From Pseudomonas fluorescens (lineage in GTDB: Bacteria; Pseudomonadota; Gammaproteobacteria; Pseudomonadales; Pseudomonadaceae): a stretch of 64,000 nucleotides of DNA. Below, in pieces: positions 16,879 to 25,426 of the stretch. The stretch is taken from assembly GCF_902497785.1 (NCBI RefSeq), contig NZ_CABVHK010000001.1:415558-479557 (forward strand), written 5' to 3'. The translations under genes and the position numbers were made by a program. The stretch's first letter is position 1. Every line of letters starts with the position of its first letter. The notes under the pieces were generated by a model that did no database searches, had not been told where the DNA came from, and saw nothing but the letters and a program-made list of their open reading frames with translations.

Positions 16879-17880
16879 ATGAATACTCGGCTGATAATGA
16901 AAAGCGTGCTTTCCCTGCATCCAGGCTATTCATTGAGGGCGTTGAAAAACAAGCTCAAGTTGCTGGTGTTGGTGGGCAAGAACTGGACTGCGCTCAATGT
17001 TTTTTTGCGGCGGATGTCGAACTCCTTGGGCCCTTCCGGCGTCGAGAAGTTGGGTGGTGACTGCGTAGGCGTTGTGCATTGGCCCTACGTCAGCAGCCAC
17101 TGGAACGCTGGTGAAAGACTGGATGTATTGGCCTCGCATTACGAAGTGATCAGCAAAAGCTGCCCGCAGTTATTGCTGTACGGACGAAATGAACATCTGC
17201 TGTTGAGTGACGTGTCGGAGATTTCCACGGGTTGCTCACTGGTGCTCGATCGCCCGATCTGGTTCATGCGTGAAGGGGAACTGGTGCTGAACCTGTTTCA
17301 AGGTGATTTACGCATTGCCTCATTGGCGTTCACCCTGTGTCGCACTGACGCCGGGCTGTGTATGTTCATTGGCGCCGTCCAAGGGATTCACAAGGGTGTG
17401 GACAGTGATCTGTCGTTGACGATCTACCGGGACCTGACCAAGGATTTCGAGGGACTTCGGCCAAGAAGCTTTCTGATCGAAGTGATGAAACACATCGCAA
17501 CCCGCATCGGCGTTGAAAAAATCTATGCGGTAGGGGACGCGTATCGCCATCACCGTCATCCTTATTTTGGTGCTGAAAAATCCCAGGAGCTGGCGGCTAA
17601 TTACGATGTGATCTGGCTGGAGCATGGCGCGACGCCGTCAGAGCGCGAAGACTTTTTTGAAATGCCCATGAGCCCGTCACGCAAGCCGCTCGACAGTATC
17701 GTTGCGAAAAAACGCGCCATGTACCGCAGGCGCTATGAGCTGCTGGATAGCACGTTCAACAAGGTCGACAGCGTCTTGAAGAACAGTTACAGCCACCCGC
17801 GCGATGCGGGTTTTGGTGTTCCTGATACGTTTACAACGGCGGTATCGCCGGCAGTCTCCGTCCATTCAACCGACAACTAA
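16879..17880 (+). CDS. VirK/YbjX family protein (DUF535)
   Basis: A 333-residue protein without membrane segments or signal peptide. It shows the spaced motifs of the DUF535/VirK family: HWPYVSSHWNAGERLDVLASHY (about 73-95), FMREGELVLNLF, FIGAVQGIH (about 160) and the late VGDAYRHHRHPYFG block. Family members (Shigella VirK, E. coli YbjX) are linked to surface-protein or envelope phenotypes, but the chemistry is not established. Here it lies 7 bases after one GT and 12 bases before the next, inside the exopolysaccharide operon, so a role in polymer assembly or decoration is likely but inferred. Confidence 0.8.
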   Translation: MNTRLIMKSVLSLHPGYSLRALKNKLKLLVLVGKNWTALNVFLRRMSNSLGPSGVEKLGGDCVGVVHWPYVSSHWNAGERLDVLASHYEVISKSCPQLLLYGRNEHLLLSDVSEISTGCSLVLDRPIWFMREGELVLNLFQGDLRIASLAFTLCRTDAGLCMFIGAVQGIHKGVDSDLSLTIYRDLTKDFEGLRPRSFLIEVMKHIATRIGVEKIYAVGDAYRHHRHPYFGAEKSQELAANYDVIWLEHGATPSEREDFFEMPMSPSRKPLDSIVAKKRAMYRRRYELLDSTFNKVDSVLKNSYSHPRDAGFGVPDTFTTAVSPAVSVHSTDN

Positions 17881-17892
17881 GCCTGGTCCCTA

Positions 17893-19095
17893 ATGCGCAT
17901 CGCTTATTTCATCAATCAATACCCCAAGGTCAGCCATAGTTTCATTCGTCGCGAGATATTGGCCTTGGAGCGTCAGGGCTTCGAGGTGCAGCGCATTGCC
18001 CTGCGCGGTTGGGATGCCGAGTTGGTGGATGGTGAAGACGTAGCCGAACGCGATAAAACCCGGTATGTGTTGCAGGACGGAGTCAAAGGGCTGGCCGTGC
18101 CGGTGCTACAGGCCTTGCGCGCCGAGCCGCGCCGCTTCTTTGCGGCATTGTGGCTTGCGTTGCGCATGGGGCGGCGCGCGGATCGGCCGTGGCCCTATCA
18201 TTTGGTTTATCTGGCCGAAGCGTGCCTTGTGCTGAACTGGTTACGGGCGTTCGGCGCGGAGCACGTGCATGCACATTTCGGCACCAACTCCACCGAGGTG
18301 GTGATGCTGGCCAACGCACTTGGCGGGCCGGCGTACAGCTTCACCGTGCACGGCCCGGAAGAGTTCGACAAACCGCAATCCATTTACCTGGGCGAGAAAG
18401 TCCGGCGTGCGGCGTTTGTCGCCGCGATCAGCTCTTATGGGCGCAGCCAGCTGTATCGCTGGGTGGCGCATACCCATTGGGAAAAGGTCAAGGTGGTGCA
18501 CTGCGGGCTGGAGCGGGCGTTTCACGAGGTGCCGGCCGTCGCCATGCCGTCCGTGCCGCGATTGGTGTGTGTCGGGCGCTTGTGCGAGCAGAAAGGCCAG
18601 CTGTTGTTGCTCGAGGCCGCGCGCATTCTGGCGGAGCAAGGCGTAGAGTTTGAACTGGTGCTGGCCGGTGACGGGGAAATGCGTGGGCAAATCGAGGCCC
18701 TGATTGTCCTGCATGGCCTGCAATCGCGGGTGCGCATTACCGGCTGGATCAGCAGCGATCAGGTGCGCGCGCAAATCCTTGCGGCGCGCGCCATGGTGTT
18801 GCCGAGTTTTGCCGAAGGCTTGCCGGTGGTGATCATGGAGGCCATGGCGTTGCGCCGACCGGTATTGACGACCTATGTGGCGGGCATTCCCGAGCTCGTC
18901 AGTCCGGGTGAAAACGGCTGGTTGTTTCCAGCAGGCGCGGTGGACGAGTTGGCGGCGGCGATGGCGGACTGCCTCGCGCAACCGGCCGAGGTGTTGCAGC
19001 GGATGGGCGAGTCGGCTTATCAGAAAGTGCTGGAGCGCCACGATATCGATACCGAAGCGGCCAAGTTGGCCAGTTTGTTGAGGGCGCACGCATGA
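17893..19095 (+). CDS. Glycosyltransferase family 4 (WcaL/colanic-acid type)
   Basis: A 400-residue GT-B enzyme. It starts MRIAYFINQYPKVSHSFIRREI, the signature N-terminus of colanic-acid WcaL-like transferases. A HAHFGTNSTEV segment (about 120) follows, and the donor-binding part has VCVGRLCEQKGQ (about 220) and PSFAEGLPVVIMEAMALRRPV (about 300, EX7E). It ends with a four-base overlap (ATGA) with the next transferase, showing tight coupling. It likely adds a sugar late in repeat-unit assembly. Confidence 0.9.
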   Translation: MRIAYFINQYPKVSHSFIRREILALERQGFEVQRIALRGWDAELVDGEDVAERDKTRYVLQDGVKGLAVPVLQALRAEPRRFFAALWLALRMGRRADRPWPYHLVYLAEACLVLNWLRAFGAEHVHAHFGTNSTEVVMLANALGGPAYSFTVHGPEEFDKPQSIYLGEKVRRAAFVAAISSYGRSQLYRWVAHTHWEKVKVVHCGLERAFHEVPAVAMPSVPRLVCVGRLCEQKGQLLLLEAARILAEQGVEFELVLAGDGEMRGQIEALIVLHGLQSRVRITGWISSDQVRAQILAARAMVLPSFAEGLPVVIMEAMALRRPVLTTYVAGIPELVSPGENGWLFPAGAVDELAAAMADCLAQPAEVLQRMGESAYQKVLERHDIDTEAAKLASLLRAHA

Positions 19096-20282
19096 TCACA
19101 TTATTGGGTTGGTTGTTCAGTGCGCTGCTGGTGATCATCATCCTGCCAGTGTTGGTGCTGTTTGCGCAGGTGCTGCTGGCCTGCCTGCCTGGGCGGACTC
19201 GCGCGCAGGCACCGGCGGGCCCGCGACCGCGGGTGGCGGTGTTGGTACCGGCCCACAATGAATCCTCGCTCATCGTCGCCACGTTAAACAGCATTCGGCC
19301 GCAGTTGGTCGAGGGCGACCGCCTGTTGGTGGTGGCGGACAACTGCTCTGACGACACCGCCGCCCAGGCCCGAGCCGCCGGTGCCGAAGCCGTGGAGCGC
19401 CACAATGATCAACAGCGCGGCAAAGGTTACGCGCTGGACTTTGGCGTGCGTCATCTGGCTGCCGATGCGCCTGACGTATTGACCATCGTCGATGCTGATT
19501 GCGTGATCAGTGAGGGCTTTATCGAGCGTCTGGCAACCTGTTGCTTCGATTCGGGGCGGCCCACGCAGGCGCTGAATCTGATGCATGCGCCCGACGGCTC
19601 CGGGCTGAAAGTCCAGATTGCCGAGTTTGCGTGGTGTGTGAAGAATCAGGTTCGGGCACTGGGTTGGACCCGGCTCGGATTGCCCTGTCCGTTGATGGGG
19701 ACGGGCATGGCATTTGTCTGGCGAGACCTGGCATTGATCGATTTGGCCAGCGGCCATATCGTCGAAGATCTGAAGATGGGCCTGGATTTCTGCCGAAGCG
19801 GGAAGCCGCCGTTGTTTTGTCCCGATGCCTTGGTGAGCAGTTATTTTCCACGCAGCGATGAAGGCTTGGGTACGCAACGTACGCGCTGGGAACATGGTCA
19901 TCTCGGGGTCATCCTCAATGACGCACCGAAGCTGTTCGTGGAGTCGCTGGGTCGGTTCAACGGGAATCTGTTGGCGATGACCGTTGACCTGGTGGTCCCG
20001 CCGTTGGCCCTGTTGACATTGATACTGGTGGCAGCCTTTGGTTTGTCGTGGCTGATCGTCCTGCTGGGCGGACCCTTGGCGCCGGCATTGATAGCGACTG
20101 TCGGGCTGGTCATCCTCGGCGTAACGATCCTGTTGGCATGGAGTCGGTTCGGTCGCCGGATCATCGCTTTTTCGACGTTGTTGTATGCACCGTTCTACGC
20201 GTTGAAAAAGATCCCCCTGTACATCGGGTTTGTGGTCAAGCGTCAGGTTGGATGGGTACGTTCGAAGAGAGATGACAACTGA
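19092..20282 (+). CDS. Membrane glycosyltransferase family 2
   Basis: A 396-residue processive-type GT2. An N-terminal membrane helix (about 3-30) leads into the catalytic domain: RVAVLVPAHNESSLI (about 48), VVADNCSDDTA, TIVDADCVIS (DxD, about 136), and later a QRTRWEHGH motif (about 260) that corresponds to the Q/RxxRW element. Two or three C-terminal helices (about 300-370) follow. This layout is shared with cellulose-synthase-like and ceramide-type GT2s, but the protein is short for a synthase. It overlaps both neighbours by 1-4 bases. Confidence 0.87.
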   Translation: MITLLGWLFSALLVIIILPVLVLFAQVLLACLPGRTRAQAPAGPRPRVAVLVPAHNESSLIVATLNSIRPQLVEGDRLLVVADNCSDDTAAQARAAGAEAVERHNDQQRGKGYALDFGVRHLAADAPDVLTIVDADCVISEGFIERLATCCFDSGRPTQALNLMHAPDGSGLKVQIAEFAWCVKNQVRALGWTRLGLPCPLMGTGMAFVWRDLALIDLASGHIVEDLKMGLDFCRSGKPPLFCPDALVSSYFPRSDEGLGTQRTRWEHGHLGVILNDAPKLFVESLGRFNGNLLAMTVDLVVPPLALLTLILVAAFGLSWLIVLLGGPLAPALIATVGLVILGVTILLAWSRFGRRIIAFSTLLYAPFYALKKIPLYIGFVVKRQVGWVRSKRDDN

Positions 20283-21016
20283 TGCGCTCTTCTTCATGGC
20301 AGCACAGTTGGCAGACGATTATCCAGAAACTCAGGGTAGTCCGCGATTCGGCTGACGAACAAGCGTTGCTGGCGGCTTTATCCGAATCAGAAGGGGCGAC
20401 GGTGCTTGGGTTCGTCAACGCCCATGCCATGAACCTGGTCACGCACAACGTGGATTACTGCGACACGCTGTCGGCGGCTGACGTGTTGTTGCGCGATGGC
20501 TCCGGCATGGCGGTCCTGTTTCGTCGACTCGGCCTGGCGCCCGGACTGAACATGAACGGCACCGATTTCATTCCCAAGCTCTTGGCAGCCTATAGCGGTA
20601 GGCGCGTGGCATTCTGGGGCACCGAAGAGCCTTTTTTAGCCAATGCGGTAAGCCGCAGTGAAGCGCACTATGCGGTCAATGTAGTGTCGGCCCATCATGG
20701 GTTTGCGCCGGTGGAGGACTATCTCGAACTTGCCCGGCAGTGGCAGCCCGAGTTGATTGTGCTGGGGATGGGCATGCCCAAGCAGGAAGCCGTCGCTGTC
20801 AGGTTGGCCGCCACGGGCGCCCCCTGCGTAATTGTGTGTGGCGGGGCGATTCTGGATTTTCTCGGTGGCAAGGTGACACGCGCTCCGCAATGGATGCGTC
20901 GTCTCGGTTGTGAGTGGGTGTTCAGATTGATCAGTGAGCCAAAGCGGTTATTCCATCGTTATGTAGTGGGTAATCCGATGTTCTTGCTGCGCTCTTTTAT
21001 CTATAGAGACTCTTGA
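20282..21016 (+). CDS. WecB/TagA/CpsF family glycosyltransferase (GT26)
   Basis: A 244-residue enzyme. Family motifs are VLGFVNAHAMNLV (about 40), LRDGSGMAVLFRRL with GLNMNGTDFIP (about 75-105), and LIVLGMGMPKQEAV with VCGGAILDFLGGKVTRAP (about 155-205). GT26 members transfer N-acetylmannosaminuronate, N-acetylmannosamine or glucose-type sugars to a lipid-linked acceptor, usually early in assembly. The start codon shares one base with the stop of the previous gene. It ends the tightly overlapping operon; a 253-base gap follows. Confidence 0.9.
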   Translation: MRSSSWQHSWQTIIQKLRVVRDSADEQALLAALSESEGATVLGFVNAHAMNLVTHNVDYCDTLSAADVLLRDGSGMAVLFRRLGLAPGLNMNGTDFIPKLLAAYSGRRVAFWGTEEPFLANAVSRSEAHYAVNVVSAHHGFAPVEDYLELARQWQPELIVLGMGMPKQEAVAVRLAATGAPCVIVCGGAILDFLGGKVTRAPQWMRRLGCEWVFRLISEPKRLFHRYVVGNPMFLLRSFIYRDS

Positions 21017-21269
21017 AGTTGGCATAGACACTTCGCTAGTCTTCTGGCGCCATAAAATACTCCAATGAAATATCTTGCAAAACTTCGATGTTCAACCTTT
21101 ACTCAGGTTGGCACTGGCGATGTGGCGAGTGTGCGCGTGTTGTTTTCCTTGTTAAGACTGGCGTCAATTAAATGTTGTCGGGCAATTGCGGATCAATGAC
21201 GGATTCGTTTAATTGGTTTGTTTATTAATAAGCGCCAAATGACCTTCCTCTAATCGTGCTGAAAACCAT
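21017..21269. other. Intergenic gap, A+T-rich, no gene seen
   Basis: 253 bases without a convincing ORF, richer in A and T than its surroundings. The part nearest the next gene (GTTTAATTGGTTTGTTTATT, about 21207-21226) could hold a promoter, but no clear -35/-10 pair can be fixed. It separates the overlapping GT operon from two further surface-polymer genes. Confidence 0.5.
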
Positions 21270-22412
21270 ATGAACGAACTCATAGCGGGATCAATGCGTA
21301 AGTTGTTGTCGCCTTCAGCACGATTCGAACTGAGGAAAGCGGCCGCGTGGCTGCGGGATATCCTGGGGCGAGCCTGTTTCTGGCGCTGGGAATTTGTCAG
21401 GTTCAAGCTGCGCGAAGACAGTACTTACGACATTCTCTATGCGGGCAGGAAAACCCAGCGCGAGTTTGTGAAAGTTCTACTGGGCGCTGACGCTAGTGCA
21501 CCTGAGAGCCGGTTGAAATTGAGCAAGTCAAACCGCACCGTCGTCATAAGTGAAGTGCCAACGTTTGGTGCGTTGTATGTGCCGCACTATTTAAGTGCTG
21601 TGGTGCCACTCAGTCGATCAATTGAAGACATCACGGCGAGGTACAACACTGAGCTACGTCGAAATCTACGCAAGAACCGTCTGCGTTATCGCATGAAGCA
21701 AGCGCTGAATGATGACGAGATAGGCAGCGCAGACCGCGACATGCTGCAGCCCTATGCTGCGGCCAGGCATGGTTCGGCCGCTTCGCAAATTGAGGCGCAT
21801 GAAGTTCGAAGGGTGGCAAAAGTCGCCGGGCGACTCGACCTGGTGTTGCTGGAAGATCAAGTTGTTGCGTGCCATTTGGGGTGTGTAGTGACCCGGGCAG
21901 GGAAGCGCTATTGGAGCACAGTGCGCTTTGGCTACCCGGACGCGATATTCACCGATACTAAAAAGTTACGTGAAGTTAATTCGATTACGACGTTCATGGC
22001 ACTTGAATGGGCGATAGAGAACGGCTTCGACTATTACGATATCGGAACTTGCCTGGCGCGCCCCGACGATGGTCTTCTTGAGTGGAAGAGGCGGCGCGGT
22101 GGGGATGTCGATACGCTGGGTAATCATGGCTACTTGTTTGTTCAACTGCCAAAGTTCGGCGCGGCACAGTTTCTCTGGGACACGCCGTTATTTGCTGTTG
22201 AGGGTAAAACACTGACGCTTCATCTGGGTTTGCCGGACGGTCCGAGTGATGAGGAAGTTGCCAATCGATACCGCGAAATGGGTTTTGGCGGTTTGGCGAA
22301 AATATACCTGCATTGTTCCCGGGATCCGGGAGAAGCATTACTCGACAACTTGCGCAACCGCTACAGTCATCTGAACGTGCTTCCCGTCTTCGAAAGCATT
22401 GTGTCCGCTTAA
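21270..22412 (+). CDS. GNAT/FemAB-like acyltransferase (BioF2-like Acetyltransf_6)
   Basis: A 380-residue cytoplasmic protein. A segment rich in basic residues, YNTELRRNLRKNRLRY (about 120-135), precedes the C-terminal GNAT-like half, with YWSTVRFGYPDAIF (about 212), FMALEWAIENGFDYYDIG (about 240) and LLEWKRRRGG (about 272). These match the family of FemAB-related GNAT proteins found in exopolysaccharide clusters (proposed to attach acyl or aminoacyl groups). Two starts are possible: ATG 21270 without a clear ribosome site, or ATG 21294. It is probably expressed with the following GT61 gene, 40 bases away. Confidence 0.75.
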   Translation: MNELIAGSMRKLLSPSARFELRKAAAWLRDILGRACFWRWEFVRFKLREDSTYDILYAGRKTQREFVKVLLGADASAPESRLKLSKSNRTVVISEVPTFGALYVPHYLSAVVPLSRSIEDITARYNTELRRNLRKNRLRYRMKQALNDDEIGSADRDMLQPYAAARHGSAASQIEAHEVRRVAKVAGRLDLVLLEDQVVACHLGCVVTRAGKRYWSTVRFGYPDAIFTDTKKLREVNSITTFMALEWAIENGFDYYDIGTCLARPDDGLLEWKRRRGGDVDTLGNHGYLFVQLPKFGAAQFLWDTPLFAVEGKTLTLHLGLPDGPSDEEVANRYREMGFGGLAKIYLHCSRDPGEALLDNLRNRYSHLNVLPVFESIVSA

Positions 22413-22452
22413 ATACCAACGCAGTTTCTATATGGCTGAATAGGGCCAAGGG

Positions 22453-23580
22453 GTGTCTGTGTCGCAATTTAATGCATTGACCGGTAGTGGTCAGTCCAGA
22501 TGGAGCCTGGCTGCCTATAAACATCTGTTTAACACACGAGTTTCACGCCAGCCGGCGGTAACCCTGGAAAGTCAGGCGGTCAAAACGTGGGACATTGCGC
22601 CGGGCGGCCTCTCGATATCTCCGCCGGCGTTTTACCTGCCCAACCAGCTTGAACGGGTCACGGGATGGGAAGAAGCGCTGTTTTTTCCACACGAGCATCC
22701 CCGTCGCACCATGGAAGGCCTGGGGCCGGTTCAACATGGCCCCACCCGGGGTTTTTTACTGAAAGACGTCTGGATGATCGATGGTGCTCTTTACAAGGGC
22801 AATGCCAAATCATGGTTGACGCCTGGCGCCGGTCGGCTGCCGGGGATTCGTGTTGAAAACGAGATCGATCGCGGGGCGTTGTTCTGCACCGCAGGGGGCA
22901 ACAAGTGGTTTGGCTCCTGGCTGATGGATGATTGCATTACCTACCCGCTGGCCTGCAACGAGGGTGTTCCGGTGACTACCGCGCCATTTGCGGAGAATCT
23001 TTGCGTCACCCGCAACGGCGTCCTCCACGCCCCCGATTACGAGCACTGGCTCGACATGTGCCCCGTTCGTCTACGCAACGCGTTTTTCCGGGAGTTGGTG
23101 ATCTTTGATGATCTCTGTCACAACCAGAACAAACACCAGCGTTTTCAAGCGATGGGTGAAAAACTGCTGTCCCACGTGAACGTCAGCACGCATCCCGGGG
23201 TGTTTATCCTGCGAGGTGGCAAGGGTGAATCGCGCGTGTTGCGCAATGAAATGGAGGTTGCCGAACGCCTGCGTGACCGCCGGGGGATTCGCATTCTCGA
23301 CCCTGCGAAATCCGATGTTGCAACCATTGTCGCTACCTGTGCCGGCGCCAGAACGGTGATCGGGGTCGAGGGCAGTCAGCTCATCCACGGGGTCAACGTT
23401 CTGCCACCAGGCGGTTCGCTACTGGTCTTGCAGCCGCCCAATCGCTTCATCAGTTTTTTCAAATACCTGACGGATCGAGACCAGCAGAACTTCGGTTTTG
23501 TGGTCGGTAGCCCGGCGCGGGACGGTTTTATGATTGACCCTGACGAGGTCGAGCGCACGCTGGATCTTTTCCCGGCGTGA
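22453..23580 (+). CDS. Glycosyltransferase family 61 (DUF563)
   Basis: A 375-residue protein whose C-terminal half shows the GT61/DUF563 pattern. The N-terminal part has GFLLKDVWMIDGALYKGN. The later part has HPGVFILRGGKGESRVLRNE (about 255), CAGARTVIGVEGSQLIHGVN (about 300) and PPGGSLLVLQPPNRF (about 320). The start is a GTG just after AAGGGG; a second GTG two codons later is equally possible. GT61 members transfer pentoses or other sugars in plants and bacteria. It is the last forward gene of the locus and is followed at once by a REP pair. Confidence 0.82.
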   Translation: MSVSQFNALTGSGQSRWSLAAYKHLFNTRVSRQPAVTLESQAVKTWDIAPGGLSISPPAFYLPNQLERVTGWEEALFFPHEHPRRTMEGLGPVQHGPTRGFLLKDVWMIDGALYKGNAKSWLTPGAGRLPGIRVENEIDRGALFCTAGGNKWFGSWLMDDCITYPLACNEGVPVTTAPFAENLCVTRNGVLHAPDYEHWLDMCPVRLRNAFFRELVIFDDLCHNQNKHQRFQAMGEKLLSHVNVSTHPGVFILRGGKGESRVLRNEMEVAERLRDRRGIRILDPAKSDVATIVATCAGARTVIGVEGSQLIHGVNVLPPGGSLLVLQPPNRFISFFKYLTDRDQQNFGFVVGSPARDGFMIDPDEVERTLDLFPA

Positions 23581-23609
23581 CGCGGTGCGGCGACACCCAC
23601 CCCCACCCC

Positions 23610-23712
23610 CTGTAGGAGCGAGCTTGCTCGCGATGGACGTTAACGATGACGCGTATTGCCTGCATAAGCGCGCCGCCAACGAGTCCATCGCAAGCAAGCT
23701 TGCTCCTACAGG
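23610..23712. repeat. Paired inverted REP element (REPIN type)
   Basis: Arms TGTAGGAGCGAGCTTGCTCG and the facing complement (with small differences) lie about 45 bases apart between convergent genes (the GT61 gene and the initiating transferase). It probably also serves as a two-way transcription end. Confidence 0.8.
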
Positions 23713-23718
23713 ACCAGG

Positions 23719-25143
23719 CTAGTAGGCATGCTTGCCGGAGAAGGCAAACACCGTTCGCACCAGAATCACGAAATCGAGCCAGAGCGACCAGTTGTTGATG
23801 TACTCGATGTCCGAGTCAACTCGCCGAATCATTTGCTCGATATCCTTGGTTTCACCGCGCAAGCCACGTACCTGAGCCAGGCCTGTGATACCGGGTTTGA
23901 TGTTGTGGCGGGCGAAGTAGCCCGAGACGTCGGGCGAGTACTGCACGTCGTGTTGAATCGCGTGCGGGCGAGGGCCCACCAGAGACATTTCCCCCATCAA
24001 CACGTTGAACAGTTGCGGCAGCTCATCCAGGCTGGTTCGCCGGATAAACGCCCCCACCCGGGTCACCCGCGGATCATTCTTTTGTGCCTGCACCACGGTG
24101 CCATCTGACGGCTGATGGACGACCATGCTCCTGAACTTCCAGATCCGGAACGATTCCCCACTCCACCCCATGCGCTCCTGACGAAAAAACACCGGGCCGG
24201 GGCTATCGATCTTGATCGCAAGGGCGACAATCGCCAGCACTGGCGCCGCGAACAGCAAGATGAAAAAAGCCAGTGCCTTGTCTTCAAGGTTCTTCAGAAA
24301 CAGGCGCATGCCCATCAGCGGTGTTTCGGACAGGGTCAGCACAGGAATGCCGGCAATCTCGCGAACACTGTGATTGATCAGGCGCAGCGAGAAAATGTCC
24401 GGGACCCAGTTAACCGAAATGTGTTTATCGAACAGCCTGATGTAAACGTCCTGAATCACCTCCGAACCCCCCAACGGGGTCACGAAGTACACGGTGCGGA
24501 TGGCGTGCTTGACGACCAGGTCATCGAGGTCGGAAATATCACCCAGTATCGCCAGGCGCTTTTTGCCTTCCGGACCTTCCTTTCCCCGATCATCGTCCGC
24601 GCCTATCAGCACACAGCCGACGATGCGCTCACCCAGCCAGGGGTTGTTACTGATCTTCTTGTAGAGATAACTGGCCAGCTCGCCCGAGCCAATAATCAGC
24701 GCGTTTTCCAGTTGTGTCGGGTGCGCCAGAAACTTCTTCTGCATTTCCCGCGTCGCGAGGTGCAAGAGCAACTGGGCAAGGTAGCCAAGAATGAATAACT
24801 CCCCGACCAACAAGCGTGAGTACGTTTCACTGGTTTTGGTCAAGAACGCCATGGCCACCAGAAAACCAAATGTTGCCGTCCACGCCTTCAACAGCTTGAA
24901 GGCCTTCATGGTGAATCCCACATTGCTGCGGTAAATCGCATAGTGGTCGTACACCACGGCCAACGCCCCGAGCAGTAGCAGGAGCATGATCACGTAGTCT
25001 TGCGAGATATAGCCGATGTGATAGTTGATCAAAAACCACGCAACACCGGTCACCGCAACGCAATCAAGACCGGCCTGTACCACGGCACTTGTACTACTTC
25101 TTCGCTGAAGAACGGAACGGGTATTGTTGGGCTCAAATAGCAT
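23719..25143 (-). CDS. Undecaprenyl-phosphate sugar-1-phosphate transferase (WcaJ/WbaP type), initiating enzyme
   Basis: A 474-residue membrane enzyme that starts repeat-unit synthesis by putting a sugar phosphate (often glucose-1-P or galactose-1-P) on undecaprenyl phosphate. The N-terminal half has four or so helices, then a Rossmann-like domain ([19 protein letters not shown], about 146). The C-terminal bacterial sugar-transferase domain has [48 protein letters not shown] and GPRPH. I chose ATG 25143 over a TTG two codons upstream because GAGG sits six bases ahead. It faces the rest of the locus and closes it. The substrate sugar is not readable. Confidence 0.92.
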   Translation of the reverse strand: MLFEPNNTRSVLQRRSSTSAVVQAGLDCVAVTGVAWFLINYHIGYISQDYVIMLLLLLGALAVVYDHYAIYRSNVGFTMKAFKLLKAWTATFGFLVAMAFLTKTSETYSRLLVGELFILGYLAQLLLHLATREMQKKFLAHPTQLENALIIGSGELASYLYKKISNNPWLGERIVGCVLIGADDDRGKEGPEGKKRLAILGDISDLDDLVVKHAIRTVYFVTPLGGSEVIQDVYIRLFDKHISVNWVPDIFSLRLINHSVREIAGIPVLTLSETPLMGMRLFLKNLEDKALAFFILLFAAPVLAIVALAIKIDSPGPVFFRQERMGWSGESFRIWKFRSMVVHQPSDGTVVQAQKNDPRVTRVGAFIRRTSLDELPQLFNVLMGEMSLVGPRPHAIQHDVQYSPDVSGYFARHNIKPGITGLAQVRGLRGETKDIEQMIRRVDSDIEYINNWSLWLDFVILVRTVFAFSGKHAY

Positions 25144-25361
25144 TTCCAAACCTCATTTGCTTTCCTTCGCGCTCGATAATGGCGAGATTCAGGTCAACAC
25201 ATCCTCGCTTCAGAGCATCAGCGTCACCGGCAAATTGCTCCTGCACTGGCAGGTCTCCCCCTCGAATGTGTAAATCTGGTGAGACGGAGGCGGATGCTGT
25301 CACTTTAGCACCACTGCGCGATCATTCACTGATTTGCTGCGGTTTCATACACCATTCATGT

Positions 25362-25412
25362 CAAAAAAACAAAGCCCGCCGAGCGGTTCAGGCAGGTGTG
25401 GGGGCGGGTTTC
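25362..25412 (-). terminator. Rho-independent terminator after the MscS gene
   Basis: Read on the minus strand, a GC-rich stem (CCCGCC pairing with GGCGGG, at about 25402-25410 and 25374-25380) is followed by a run of T broken once (complement of 25362-25371). It lies 15 bases past the stop of the channel gene. Confidence 0.7.
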
Positions 25413-25426
25413 AGGCTGGACATCAC

